This document shows, piece by piece, positions 38,901 through 49,740 of a stretch of 64,000 nucleotides of DNA. Made by a program: the position numbers and the translations under genes. Every line of letters begins with the position of its first letter. Positions within the stretch are counted from its first letter, which is position 1. The stretch is from Gordius sp. MW1. Its lineage: Eukaryota > Nematomorpha > Gordioida > Gordea > Gordiidae. Below the pieces are notes generated by a model. The model was given only the letters and a program-made list of their open reading frames with translations. It did not search any database and was not told where the DNA came from. The stretch lies in assembly GCA_964036665.1 (NCBI GenBank), contig OZ038529.1:19292060-19356059 (forward strand), given 5' to 3'.

Positions 38901-41900
38901 CCTCCATTTTATCCGGTCATGAGAATCGTGTTTTGTCAGGCCCATTTTTTCCATGTCGTTAGCGAGAACAGAAGACCATGTGGATTTCGGCCTCCCGCGC
39001 GGTTTCTTTCCAGATACCTCCATGGAAGTACATTTCTTCACCCAGTCGTCGTCATTCTTCCGCTCCACATGTCCAAACCATCTTAGCCTATTTTTCCGGA
39101 TGACCTCGTTGATTGGCTCGATCCCAATTCTTTCTCTGATTTTATTGCTTGTTATTCTTTCCCGCAGCGACACGCTTGACATCCATCTTATCATACGCAT
39201 TTCTGTGCTTTCCAATTTGACTTTATGTGTCGACATTAGTGTCCACGTTTCACTTCCATATACAAGACAACTTCTAAAGCATGCCGCGTAGACTTTACCC
39301 TTTAAAGTGAGTGAGACACCTTTTCCGGTCAAAAGAGGGGCCATCTCTCTAAACTTCTTCCAGGATTGTCGTATCCTTGCTGTAACTGCCGAGTCAACAT
39401 TCCCATCTGCACTGAAAGAGTCCCCGAGGTAGGTAAAGGTGTCAACTTTTCCTAGCGTCTCCCCATTACCGATGTTGAAGTCGGTTAGGGCATTATCCGA
39501 TAGAGGTCCTGTGGCGCAAGGCTTGCAGTTAAACGTACGACTTGCCAATAAGAGGCTTCCTTTCACACCGCTACATTTTTTGTGGACCCATCCTAGGCAT
39601 TTTGTGCATTGTATAGAGTTGCTAGCCACTCCTTTGTGACATACGCTACAGGGCCAGGCGCAAGTTGGCTCGGCGCTCTTCATACTTTTCCCGACAAACA
39701 TCACCTTTGTTTTTCCCATGTTAACTTTTAAGCCCTTTGCCTCCATTCCGTTTTTCCATTTTAGTATCTTTATAGAGAGATCAGCCTCACTCTCAGCCAT
39801 TATCAAGAGATCATCGGCGTATAAAAGTTCCCATGGGAGTCCTTTTCGCAGTTGTTTAGTCACCACCTCCGTTACGAGTATGAAAAGTAGAGGGCTTAAA
39901 ACGGAACCTTGGGGTAGCCCAACCTTCACTTCAAAGCTTTCGCTATCGCCATCATTGGTCCTCACTGCCGTTTGAGATTCGTCATACATAGTCATCACAG
40001 CCGTAACCAACCATTCTTCCACACCTGTTTTTCTAAGAGCCCATTTTACAACTTCCCGCGGCACACGGTCGAACGCTTTCTCAAGGTCTACGAAGGCATA
40101 GTAAAGTCTTTTGCCTTTAGCTTGATATTTTTTTTGCATCTGTCGTAATATAAAGATGGCATCGGTGGTCCCTGTACCTAGTTGAAATCCGAACTGCATT
40201 GCGTCAATGTTCGTTTGTTCCCGGATTCTTTTCTCGAACACCCTCTCGATAACTTTCATAGTTTGGTCAAGGAGCTTAATAGCCCGATATGATCCGCAGT
40301 CAAGTGGATCACCTTTTCCTTTGTATATTGTTAAAAGAACACTCTTTTTCCAGTCGCTGGGTATAGTCCCTTCTTGGATTATGGCATTACACAGCTGTGT
40401 AAGCCAGACGACTCCCAAATGTCCAGAAGCTTTTTCCATTTCCGCCACTATTCCTGTAGGGCCTGCCGCTTTACCTTGTTTCATTTTATTTATTGCATGC
40501 TGAATTCGTCAGTCCCAATCCAACAGCAGGGTCCCTCCACTTTATCGCAATCGACGTCATTGTCCCAGGTATTCTCTTGGTTTAAGAGTCGTTTCATGTA
40601 GTTTTTCCAAACCTTTTTGATTCCGTCGCCATGAGAGATGATGTTACCCGCGGGAGTTTTAACGCATGTAACCGCCCCAACATCAAGTCTTTCTTTCGCA
40701 ATTGTTTAGCTACTCGAAACATGTGTTTCTTCCCTTCCTCTAAGTCAAGGCGTTTAGCAAACTCGCAACTTTTTGTTTCCTTTATTCTGGCGGCGGTCCT
40801 TCTTGCAATTCTTTTAGCCTCTTGATAGGTGACCTTGTCGGACCTTTGTTGGGATTCATGCCAGACTTTATAGCAGCGCCTTTTATCTTCAATAACTTTC
40901 GCCGCCTCAGAGTTCAACCACCAAGTTTCCTTGTGTTTGTCCAACCACAAACGCGCGCTGTTGTGTCAAGCCAAGCATTCTTCATAGCCCTCCATTTGTC
41001 GTTTACGTTCTTCGCCGTCGCAACTGAGGTTCCATCAAGTGCTTCGGCAAAATCCCTCTTTTGAGTACCATCTTTCAAGCACCACACCTTTAGCCTAGGG
41101 ATATAACGTTTCTTTGGGTTTATAAGCCCCTTCATTACGAGATCCCCAACGATAAGACGGTGTTGTGTCACGCATTCTTCCCCGGGGAAAACCTTGACGT
41201 TTTTCACCATACATCTGTCCGATTTTTTGACCATCATATAGTCGACAGTACTTTTGAGGGTACCCGATTCATAGGTTATAAGTTTCCTGTCTTCTTTCTT
41301 GAAGAAAGTATTGCATATAACCATCTGAGTAGCGTCCCCAAAATCCAAAATGCGTTCCCTCCGGATTCCTGGTTCCATAGCTGTGACCACCATGAACCCC
41401 TTCATAACCATCGATATTCGCGCCAACATGTCCGTTTAGATCCCCGCCTAATATAATAGATTCTCTAGGGTGATGGTGGGAAGTAATTTCCATCAGACGA
41501 TCCCAGGAAATGTCTTTTTCTTCATCGCTTCTTCCTACTTGAGGAGCGTAGGCCGATATAACGTTGTATAGCCTTTCTCCCATCGCCATCTTAATAGCTA
41601 TGATCCGGTCGTTACATCGCTTGACATCGATAACTTTGTCCACCCATTTCTCAGCGACAAATATCCCTATACCAGCTTTTCCATCCTTGTGCCCTTGCCA
41701 GTAGAATTTATACCGCGCATCAATGGCTCCCATCATCCTAGCACCCTCTCCTTTCCACCTTGTCTCCTGTATGCAGCATATATCTATCCTTCTCCGATTA
41801 AGTGCTTCCACTACCTCGCCCGCTCTTCCCGTCATGCTCCCTATGTTCCAGGTTGCAACCCTTAGCGTGTCGCCTTTAGACCGGCCTCCTCGAATATTTT

Positions 41901-44900
41901 CAAGTCGATGACCATAAGAATGGAGTCCTTGCGGGGTTCCCAAAACGATTTGGCCTGGATCCTCATCTTTCTTTTTGACGTAGGTCGATGAGTTAACCCA
42001 CGGGATACTTAGGGCTGTACCCCGCCCATTTGCTTTTGTATTCATAGGATGTTAAAGCCGTTTTCACAGCCGGATGCTCTTCCTGACGCCAACCTCTTCG
42101 TCGGTTTGTACGACTCGCGAGGAGCGGAGATCCTATTCTGACCCCAGATCACAGGGGTTTGAGTCGTTTTCCTTCAGAGGGTGAGTTCTAAAGGACGATC
42201 CTTTTGAAACCTTTCTATATAAACGAATCCAAGTATGGAGAAAGGTCTGAGGCCGTGGAACTTTAACGTTTTCAGCAATCTTTCTATAATTATAATAATA
42301 TATTTTCCTTTACGTCATATGTCTTAAATAAGCGCCCTAAACTATAATGTACTTTTTAGACTATTTATACCGCTAATGCACCCTAGGATAATTATTTAAA
42401 AAACCTATTATCAAAGAATTAGGTATTTTCTTTAAAAAAATTAAATCTTTAGCTAATTGAAAGTCAGATTTAGCATATTATTCTCAGGATTAGAGTTGAT
42501 CCTTTTTAAAGTAAATCAATAGTTGGATATATGGTTTTAATTATATGCTGCTTAATATCACTAACCAGTGTTTAGGCATTAAAGATTTCTAAAGAAAAGA
42601 GTATTTGTTTGCTTAATCATTTCAAATCCATATTTTAGGTTAAAGAGTTACACTACGATCCCGTGAGAAAAATGTCGCGTCTAAAAACGTTTTGGGTGAG
42701 TAAAGCAGCTGCTGAACAAAGGAAAGGACGTGCCGGCAGAACGGGACCCGGAGTTTGTTTTAGACTATACGACAAAAATCAAGATTTTGAACAATTTTCG
42801 GCCTACGGTACTTCGGAAATTACAAAGATACCAATACATACCCTGGTGCTTCAAATGATGTCGCTGCACGTTACTACTAACATTAAAAAGTAATGCACTG
42901 CCGTTTTTGTGATATTCATTAAAGATTGTTACTCTATTATGCCCTTTATGGTTAGCGATAAATATTAAGTGAGAGATTTATTAGCTTTTGTTATAGTGTT
43001 TTTGCCATTTTAATTTTTTCGTCGTTTTCCCTACTAATTCAGCGTTTGATATAATTTTTAAACATTTAGAATCATAATATTGTTGTATAAAAACGGTGAA
43101 ATATATCGCTATTGTTTATTTCTCGCTATAACCAGTTTTTGTAATTTTATTTATTTATTTTTTATATCTATATCATCGTTTTTAAATTTTATACTCACTT
43201 TACTTCATTTTTATTTTTTGAGACTTCATCTTCTCCTTTTTTATTTTTTCCCCCTGAAGATGGACCATAAGTGTCCGAAATATCGCGTTCCATTTCCCTC
43301 TACTCACTTTATCAATCCTATTTCACCGTTTGTATACAACATTATTCAGATAAACGGATTGACAATTCTTATCACTTAAAATCTTTATTTAATTAGTTTA
43401 TTTATTTAAGAATCCAACGGGAAAGATAACTTCGCTCCTCCCCCCCCCCCCCATATTGTTATTGGATCCCTCTAACTATGTATTAATCATAAAAAAGTCG
43501 TAAAATTTCAAAAACTGTCATTTTTCCCTCTCTCAAATCTTTGAACTTTTTAACCTAATTCATATCTGGACTAAGCTATGTCCATTCCCCTAAAATATTG
43601 CGTGTTGCCAAACTATTTTACATCCATAATTACGACATCAATGTTAATAAAAATCAACAGAAGGGACCAGTGGCTAAGGCGTGTTTCTGAATATTAACGT
43701 TGAAATATAAGTATATGGTGATAAATGCAGACACCTAATTATATGTAAGATTTTTAAAGCGCTTATTGGGCACAGATATAAAGCCAGACCCAAAAATCTT
43801 TTTACATTTGCCACCTTTTATTTTGTAAATTATTGCATTTCGATTCTCATACGAGTACGGAGCGCATTTTCATATATTTGAAGAAAGTCATTTTTTAAAC
43901 TTAAATAACTTGATGTAAAAGTTAAAAATTTTATCGCTTGCTTTCTCTATCTATTGTAAAACATGTGTTTATGTTTTACAATTTCGGCTTCTTAATGTGT
44001 GAGATTTACAATTTTAACATGGCTTTCAGTAAGGTATTTGATCATTATTGTTAATTTTCTAAAAAGATCTTTAGAAACGGTAGTAGCCCAACTATTTAAA
44101 ACGCTATTACGTAATAAACAATAATTATAACAAATTTAGTAAAATCTTCAAAATTTATAAACATAAATGTTATTATGTAACAATAGTTTTCCATTCATCG
44201 AGCCACCACCCGACTCTGCATTGGATGCGTCGGTGAATTATTTGAAGGAGCAGAAAGCTTTGATAGCTCTTACGGACCGAAAAGACAGCGAGGAAGCCAT
44301 CTTGAAAATAACCCTCTTTGGGAATGTGTTAGCCAGGCTACCTCTAGACATAACCGTAGCCAAAATGTTGCTAACGTCGCATTTACTCATGAACTCCGAA
44401 ACAACGGAGACCGGGGGATCTCGCCTGTTTAATTTAACCCTGACTTTTGCTGCACTATTGAGTATCCAATCTCCCCTAACTTCCAAGGCCCGAAATGATA
44501 CTCGCGCCTTTCTTGCCCGTGAAGAGTTCGAATCGATTGGTCACGGAGATCCCTTCACTTTATTTAACCTTTTTAACCACTGGCTAAAGGCAAGAATATA
44601 TATTTAAATACTTTAAGGGAGGATTTTTGAAATGAATTAGTAAACATTTTACCTTCTTCAAATGCTTAATATGTATAAAAATCGGAAATTTTTTAATTGC
44701 CCTAAATCAGTAAACCATTTCTAACAGCATAATGACATTAAAATAAATTAGTTTGAAAAATAGCTTTTTTAATACCACTTAGCCCATTTAATTACTAAGA
44801 AATCACATTTATAGTTATTATCAATTTCAATTCAAAATAGGACCTAAATATAAATGTACGTAATTTATTGACCTATTTTTTCATAGAGTTTCGTGTCCAA

Positions 44901-47834
44901 CCATATCTGAACTTAATTGCCCATAGTTAATCCTAGTCGATCTTGCAGTGCTGTTGTAACTTTTTTAGATTTATTTGTTTTATGGTGCTTAAATTTTATA
45001 ATTAATTAAATGAATTATAGTTGCTAATATAAATTTTAAAACAGAGGCTTATTAGAATTTATGTGTTTTTAGCTTAAATTACAGTCGATACATCGTTCGA
45101 GCTCCAAAGACGTTTACGATTCAAACGCCCCATCCAAAAAATGGTGTAGACGCTTAGGGCTGGAAGAACAACGCTTTTACGAAGTGCTCAAGTTGCGAGA
45201 ACAATTTTCCCACATTATGAAAGATTTCATCCGAGAAATACTCAAAAATAACATGGCTAGGATGGGAACGGATTCCAACATAATCACCTCTGACGATGAA
45301 AATGAGGGCTCGGATAAAGGCGAAGACTCCACCGCGAAATGGGATAATAGGAGATTAATTAACAAGCTTAAAAGGGAGCAGTTGGATAAAAATGCCAGAG
45401 TCAAGGTAATATCATAATTCATAAAATGTAAAATTAGCCTTATAAATTATTGTACAAAAAAATTATTGATCTAGCAAAACGCATAGAAGTGATGAGTTTC
45501 AATCTACATCTTTATCAAGTTTTTGGTCCCACAGCTGTGGGGTTTGTTTTGCTGAGTTTCTTCCATCTCGATCGGGCTAAGTGGCGTGTCTTGATTAATC
45601 TTCTTAGTTTTGATTAATTTGTCCACGTGGCACGAGGTCCTCTTCCTCTCTTCCCGGTACCTCCATGTATAACACTTTTCGAATTACATCTTTAAAGGTG
45701 ATAGGTTTTAATATTGATATTTAATAACCCTACTTAATTTTCCATACAATTTTGAAACAATGTTTACATAAACGCTATTTATAAGTAAAATGTATGTTTC
45801 CTACCACTTTAAAAAACGCTCCCTAGATTAATAATTGTTTTTAAGTCCAGATTTGGTTTTTTTAGATTTTGAAAACAGATCAAACCTTTGAAAATGAACA
45901 ACACAATGCTAGTGACGAAGAAGGTATGAGTAATGATGACCCTTCCGATATTGACATAGAAGACGTAGAACTCAAGCTAATGAAAAATCAAGATTTACAA
46001 GTAAAATTTTTCTTTGCAAACATTTCTTTATATATTCTTTGTATTTATTTTAATTGCGTAATTAATGTGCTAAATATTGTTTCGCTATAATAATTTTTAC
46101 AAATCCATTCGTAAAATATTTGTTATAAAAGAAATTGTACGTGGAAAACTTCACTATTAAAGATGCCATGATGTTGAAATTCATTATGACTGCCGGATTA
46201 TTTCCGCAAATAGCTATACCGGACCAGTTTAACACATTTAAACGTGGGTCTGATTTGGTTTACCACACTAAAGTAATATTATTAACCTTATCTCCTGCAA
46301 AGTTAGTATGTATTTTTACAATAAAACATTTATCTCCTTACCATTCATCAAGGATCGGTCATCTTTTTATTTAATTTGATTTTTTTAATTTTTGAAAATG
46401 GATTAGAGAATTAAGAATGAATAATTATAATAGGACTAGGATAATATCTTTATAAATAAATCAGATAGAAGGGCTGTAGATGGACGTGAGTACAAAATGT
46501 TAACATAAACAATAGAAGATTAATATTAAATCATATTAAATTATAGCAATAATATAAAACCGTTATTAAAATGAAGGTAGTATAATATAAATAAAAGGCA
46601 TGATTCAACGATTTATCCTTCATATATTCATTCACATGTATGACATTTAAGTTTTTTATTTTGTTTTGTTCTACTAATTAGGATAAAACGTTCGTAGTTA
46701 TACACCCCCACTCATCACTTAACTCAGACCCAGAAACTTATTTAAGTCCTAGCAATAGAGTTACCGTATTGGGTTACCTTTCACTCCTCGAAACCACTAA
46801 ACCCTACCTAGTTAATTCTTACGCCCTCCCAGCTTTTTCAACCCTACTTCTCTTCTCCGAGAACGTGCACACCGACTCCTCTTTTTCGCGATTTGTGTTC
46901 GATGACTGGATCGAAGTAAAGTTTGCTGACAATAGCGGAGCCGACAGCAAAAGCGAATTGTCACAAAGTATATCTTAAAAATCGCGCTCAATTGCATGCT
47001 AAGTTGTTGTTTTTTTAAGTTAGATGCTCGCCATTTTGTTTAAAATAGACTTAATATAAATTACAATGAATATTTTTATGAACTACTCACTTGCTTACTT
47101 TTATTTATTTAGAAAAATTGTTGACGAAGATCGATTTTATGAGCCGTATTTTGGCCTTTCGACAAGCCTGGCACAATCGAACATCCGTTTACTACGAAGA
47201 CTCTAGCTCACAAAAGTTGCAAAAGGAAATGGCCACCCTCAACAAAGTTGGCTTGGAAGATCACCTCATTAAGTTACTCACCCTCGAACACATGCAAGCC
47301 TTGCCATCGTATTCTCTCAAAAAAATTGGGACTAATAAATCGGTGCCTGAAAATGCTAACGGACAATACGAAACAAAGGGTAACGAAAGGAATAACGCGT
47401 CGTTATTGAAGGTCGAAGATGATGAAATAGTGAAACGGCTCGTTAGTGATTTCCCATTTTTCGGCTACGATATAGTATACCAAAGTAGCGAAGAGCGTGT
47501 CACAATATCACCCGACGCAATGCAAGGGGAGTGCCCTGTTTGTCACATCGGTGTATTGACAATTTTAGAAAATTATAATTTTGCCAATGCCGCACATTAT
47601 CCACTCCACATCCTTATTCACGAAACCGATTGCTTCATCCAATCTATGTATAAAAATACACTCAAGTCAACGTCGAGTCAAAATATGCCAACTCCGTCGA
47701 TTCATACTGAAGTGGGTACAGATGGTAATGAAGGTAGAAGAAATGACGGTTATTATTGCGAAAAATGTGACAAAACATACAACTCCTTCAGCAAAATCGA
47801 TATTCTTAGGCATAGGAAAACGCATGCTAAATGA
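32952..47834 (+). CDS. DHX34: DHX34-like DEAH-box RNA helicase, 13 exons
   Basis: Exons: 32952-33282, 33320-33543, 33580-33795, 34220-34594, 36276-36564, 38195-38412, 42639-42889, 44187-44589, 45085-45405, 45866-46000, 46132-46272, 46682-46967, 47113-47834; 1,303 aa, or 1,291 from the ATG at 32,988, which numbers the motifs here. Motif [10 protein letters not shown] 164-172, DEVH 295-298, SAT 351-353, AETSVTIDG in exon 6, and [10 protein letters not shown] 566-575 are all intact, so it looks functional. DHX34 rather than DHX37: N-terminal QRFQ segment, YLNF before motif [13 protein letters not shown] in the OB region, and a C-terminal CPVC...H...C plus a final C2H2 finger ending RHRKTH. In vertebrates DHX34 acts in nonsense-mediated decay with UPF1/SMG1; that role here is inferred. 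Exon 9 may begin at 45,073; the exon 5 donor is inferred from phase. The gene converges on the zinc-finger gene at 51,260. Confidence 0.92.
34777..34979. mobile_element. hAT-type MITE in helicase intron 4
   Basis: Near-perfect inverted ends of about 35 bp, starting tagtgttgtaaaaacggctg. Same family as 21,149-21,347. Flanking 8-mers gatttaat and gatatata match only in part. 203 bp, non-coding. Confidence 0.8.
34990..35170 (+). repeat. Interspersed repeat, copy 1 (helicase intron 4)
   Basis: Begins aagaattgtcaatccgttta, contains gaacgcgatatttcggacac and ccatcttcagg, and has internal inverted arms ttgtataraaacggtgaaat / atttcaccgtttttatacaa. A longer copy lies inverted at 43,078-43,377. Class unknown. 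Confidence 0.7.
35824..36138. mobile_element. Short hAT-type MITE in helicase intron 4
   Basis: Ends cagagaccagataag and caaatcttacctctg match the element at 14,208. Both flanks read atatatat (8 bp), although the right side is a longer (TA)n run, so the duplication is less certain than it looks. GC-rich arrays (cggcccagggcggg, cgggcggacccggacgg) lie near the ends. Confidence 0.8.
36171..36246 (-). tRNA. tRNA-like sequence, probably a pseudogene
   Basis: On the minus strand an A-box-like ttagtggtatagtgg is followed by a 5-bp anticodon stem around ttcaaac (anticodon CAA, nominally Leu) and a B box ggttcaaatcc with a 4-bp T stem. The acceptor stem does not pair, and there is no long variable arm as a Leu tRNA needs. 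A decayed or tRNA-derived repeat is therefore more likely than a working gene. It abuts a (TA)n run and lies antisense within helicase intron 4. Confidence 0.4.
37085..37691. mobile_element. piggyBac-like MITE in helicase intron 5
   Basis: Flanked by TTAA on both sides (37,081-37,084 and 37,692-37,695), with inverted ends ccctcgagagtattc and gaatactctcgcggg. A further copy of the end sequence (cgagagtattcgtggggta) lies inside at about 37,480, and gcattcgtggggta at 37,122. No transposase ORF in the 607 bp. The TTAA target and CCC start fit piggyBac, but this rests on ends only. Confidence 0.75.
38847..40484 (-). pseudogene. LINE reverse transcriptase with PHD-like finger (545 codons)
   Basis: RT signatures in order: [13 protein letters not shown] (catalytic Asp), [19 protein letters not shown] (catalytic pair). 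After the RT comes a cysteine/histidine cluster at about residues 281-325 (C-x2-C, C-x2-C, H-x2-C, C-x2-C) resembling a PHD finger. Next come [32 protein letters not shown] and a basic [10 protein letters not shown] segment near the C-terminus. The frame is intact, but it is severed from the endonuclease by upstream frameshifts, so I class it as part of a broken element. Confidence 0.85.
41269..42045 (-). pseudogene. LINE endonuclease ORF, 5' part of the same element
   Basis: 258 codons with the apurinic/apyrimidinic endonuclease signatures [33 protein letters not shown] and GGDLNGHVG. The frame ends early, and the remaining endonuclease motif ([13 protein letters not shown]) lies in the overlapping frame at 40,914-41,429. 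A single frameshift near 41,300-41,420 would explain this. It nicks target DNA in intact relatives; here it is a remnant. Confidence 0.8.
43078..43377 (-). repeat. Interspersed repeat, copy 2 (helicase intron 7)
   Basis: Reverse-complement relative of 34,990-35,170. It shares aagaattgtcaatccgttta, gaacgcgatatttcggacac, ccatcttcagggggaaaa and the tgttgtataaaaacggtgaaat arm. Longer than copy 1 by a T-rich internal segment. Confidence 0.7.
45480..45685 (-). mobile_element. LINE 3'-tail fragment in helicase intron 9
   Basis: Minus-strand translation gives [14 protein letters not shown], then stops, then [18 protein letters not shown]. The DNA aligns with the end of the LINE at 10,929-11,538 (atggaggtacc, agatggaagaaact, cccca..gtgggacca). 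It is a worn scrap without its own flanking duplication visible. Confidence 0.65.
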
Positions 47835-47839
47835 ATAAA
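47834..47839 (+). promoter_or_regulatory. Candidate polyadenylation signal overlapping the helicase stop codon
   Basis: The stop TGA is followed directly by ATAAA, so AATAAA begins with the last base of the stop. If used, the 3' untranslated region would be only a few tens of bases. No other canonical hexamer was noted close downstream, but variant signals are possible in this AT-rich DNA. Confidence 0.4.
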
Positions 47840-48757
47840 TTAATATATTTTCGTATGAAATATTATATGTACAAAATAATCTATGGGTTGTTGAACATAA
47901 ACCTTTTCCGCTTATAGTATTTTACTCATTAAGACTTGACCTTTTAAGTCTTTGAATTTTTTTTGTAAAATTTAAAATTCCTCTATCTAAATTTTGTTTT
48001 GATAATGTACAAAAAAACAAAATACTTGCGACTAATATATTTTATATAATGCTGGTATTGAAATCGTGTTCAAATTTACAATTTACATTGTCATGCCTAA
48101 TAGAGGGGAGGACTATTTTAAGGTTTTCCGTTTCTATGCATTGGCACTAAAATCGTTAAGGGAGTTGTTATAGTTTATGATTTTTTAATGGTCGTGTGTC
48201 TGGGGCTACGGCCTTTACTATACAGTGGAGGGTATAATATATTTTACAAAGGGGAAAACAGTAAACGATAGCTGATCAGGAAAAATTAAAAAAATCTTAA
48301 CTAAATCTTACCCCTATGCCTTAAATGATTTTGGCGATCTATTAAGAATGGCGGTTGGATATCAATAATTGTCGGTTGGATCTCAAAGGGTTTTACAATC
48401 GAAGGGATGGATTATTTCGTGAAGGTAGATTATTATTTTGTGGAACTCGATTGATTATTCCTTATTACCTGCCTAGAATATTTTTAAAATTTTTTGCATC
48501 GGGCCAAGAATTCCAAGCGTGGCAAGATATTATGGCGGCCTGGCCCGGCCCGCGGGGGGCCTAAAAAAGGTCCGCCGAATGAGCTTATGCTTTAAAAAAA
48601 GGGCCATAGCCTAGCAAAATCGTGTCGGCTTAGATATAAGGAAGGCCTATTGGAAGCCCGTCTCAAAATTATTAAAATATTTCTATATGCCAAAATTGTA
48701 AGTATTTATAGGCCTCTCTCCAAGGGAAAAATGCAAGCTACGCTACTGAGTATCTGT
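47840..48757. other. Intergenic between convergent genes
   Basis: No gene seen. A short GC-rich scrap (tggcccggcccgcggggggcc, about 48,539) looks like a worn hAT-array end. Confidence 0.45.
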
Positions 48758-49732
48758 TAGAGAACTGCACGGGTGACCCGAGACCCGACCTCGGGTAGAA
48801 AATTTGAAAATGATTTCGGGTCGGGTCCGGGTAAAAAATTTGAAAATACTTTCGGGTCGGGTCAAATTTATAGTCGGGTCCAAGGTTTATACATTGTAAA
48901 AAACACGCGAGACCAATTTTTTTAATTAATGTTAATTGCCAAGCAAAGAGTGTTTTTAAATATCGAAATGCACAATTAATTTGGATCATTCATTTATTTA
49001 ATTCTCTTCCTCTTTTTTTAAATTTTAAAACTCCAAACTCTGAAGTGCTAGCTAATTCTAATCACTAATTCAAACTACATAAATTACTCATGTTTTTAAT
49101 TTGACTATTAAAAGGTAAAGTATTTCAATAAAGTTATATTTTAAATTTTTTTAGTGTTAACAGTGAAGTTTTAGCTAATCCTGATCGTTAATTTAAATTA
49201 CATTTAATACATAGCCAACTTAAAAGTAAGTTATAATTTTCTAAATGTTTCTGTGCAATTTTTTTTTATAACTTATAATTAATTTCAAGTTTCATATCAT
49301 ATGAATTTATCTTAAATTGCACTTCAAACTTAAAACATTTGGACAGTCACTATAAATTTCATCATATTTACTATATTGGTTATAATCAGCTACATAATAA
49401 TGGTTTCATAATAACAATAAATGGATGTTAAATAGTTGTGTTAAGTCTATAACATATGAGCAGTTTACTTGATATTAGGAAACTAAATATAGATAAATAA
49501 TTATGAGTTTTTTTTCACCATTCCCTTTAAAGAATACAAATCATCATGGCTTTTATTAGTCGATTTAATTTTACACAGCAATTTTCGCGCTCGAAAGTAA
49601 TTTTTTTATAATTTTTCGGGTCGGGTTCGGGTTGAAGTTTTTAAAATTCTTTCGGGTCGGGTTGGGGTAGAAAATTTGAAAATGATTTCGGGTCGGGTTC
49701 GGGTTGAAAAAAAGTGACTTTGCAGTTCTCTA
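48758..49732. mobile_element. hAT-type MITE with CGGGTCGGGT arrays
   Basis: Ends tagagaactgca and tgcagttctcta are exact inverted repeats, flanked by perfect 8-bp duplications gtatctgt (48,750-48,757 and 49,733-49,740). About 32-bp subterminal repeats (tttcgggtcgggt plus aaaatttgaaaatga) occur at both ends in the same orientation. 975 bp, with only a spurious ORF. Confidence 0.92.
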
Positions 49733-49740
49733 GTATCTGT

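Larger units (their letters stand above)
38826..42250 (-). mobile_element. RTE/BovB-like non-LTR retrotransposon, antisense in helicase intron 6
   Basis: Nearly full-length LINE with a (GAA)n tail at 38,826-38,840 on the minus strand. From the 5' side: endonuclease (42,045-41,269; [31 protein letters not shown]), its continuation in another frame (41,429-40,914; STVDYMMV), a linker ORF (40,950-40,594) and the RT ORF (40,484-38,847). At least three frame breaks show it is dead as an autonomous element. The 5' boundary near 42,250 is approximate, and I found no target duplication. Confidence 0.88.

Noticed and set aside
38953-42045. Plus-strand ORFs of 60-112 codons across the LINE
   Set aside because: They are antisense shadows of the minus-strand endonuclease and RT frames and carry no family motif.
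35035-43379. Short ORFs at 34,969-35,169 (-) and 43,080-43,379 (+)
   Set aside because: Both fall in the same interspersed repeat in helicase introns; their likeness reflects the repeat, and no coding constraint is apparent.
32952-47834. Assignment of the helicase to DHX37 instead of DHX34
   Set aside because: The N-terminal QRFQ segment, the OB-region [11 protein letters not shown] and the C-terminal zinc-binding segments match DHX34, not DHX37.
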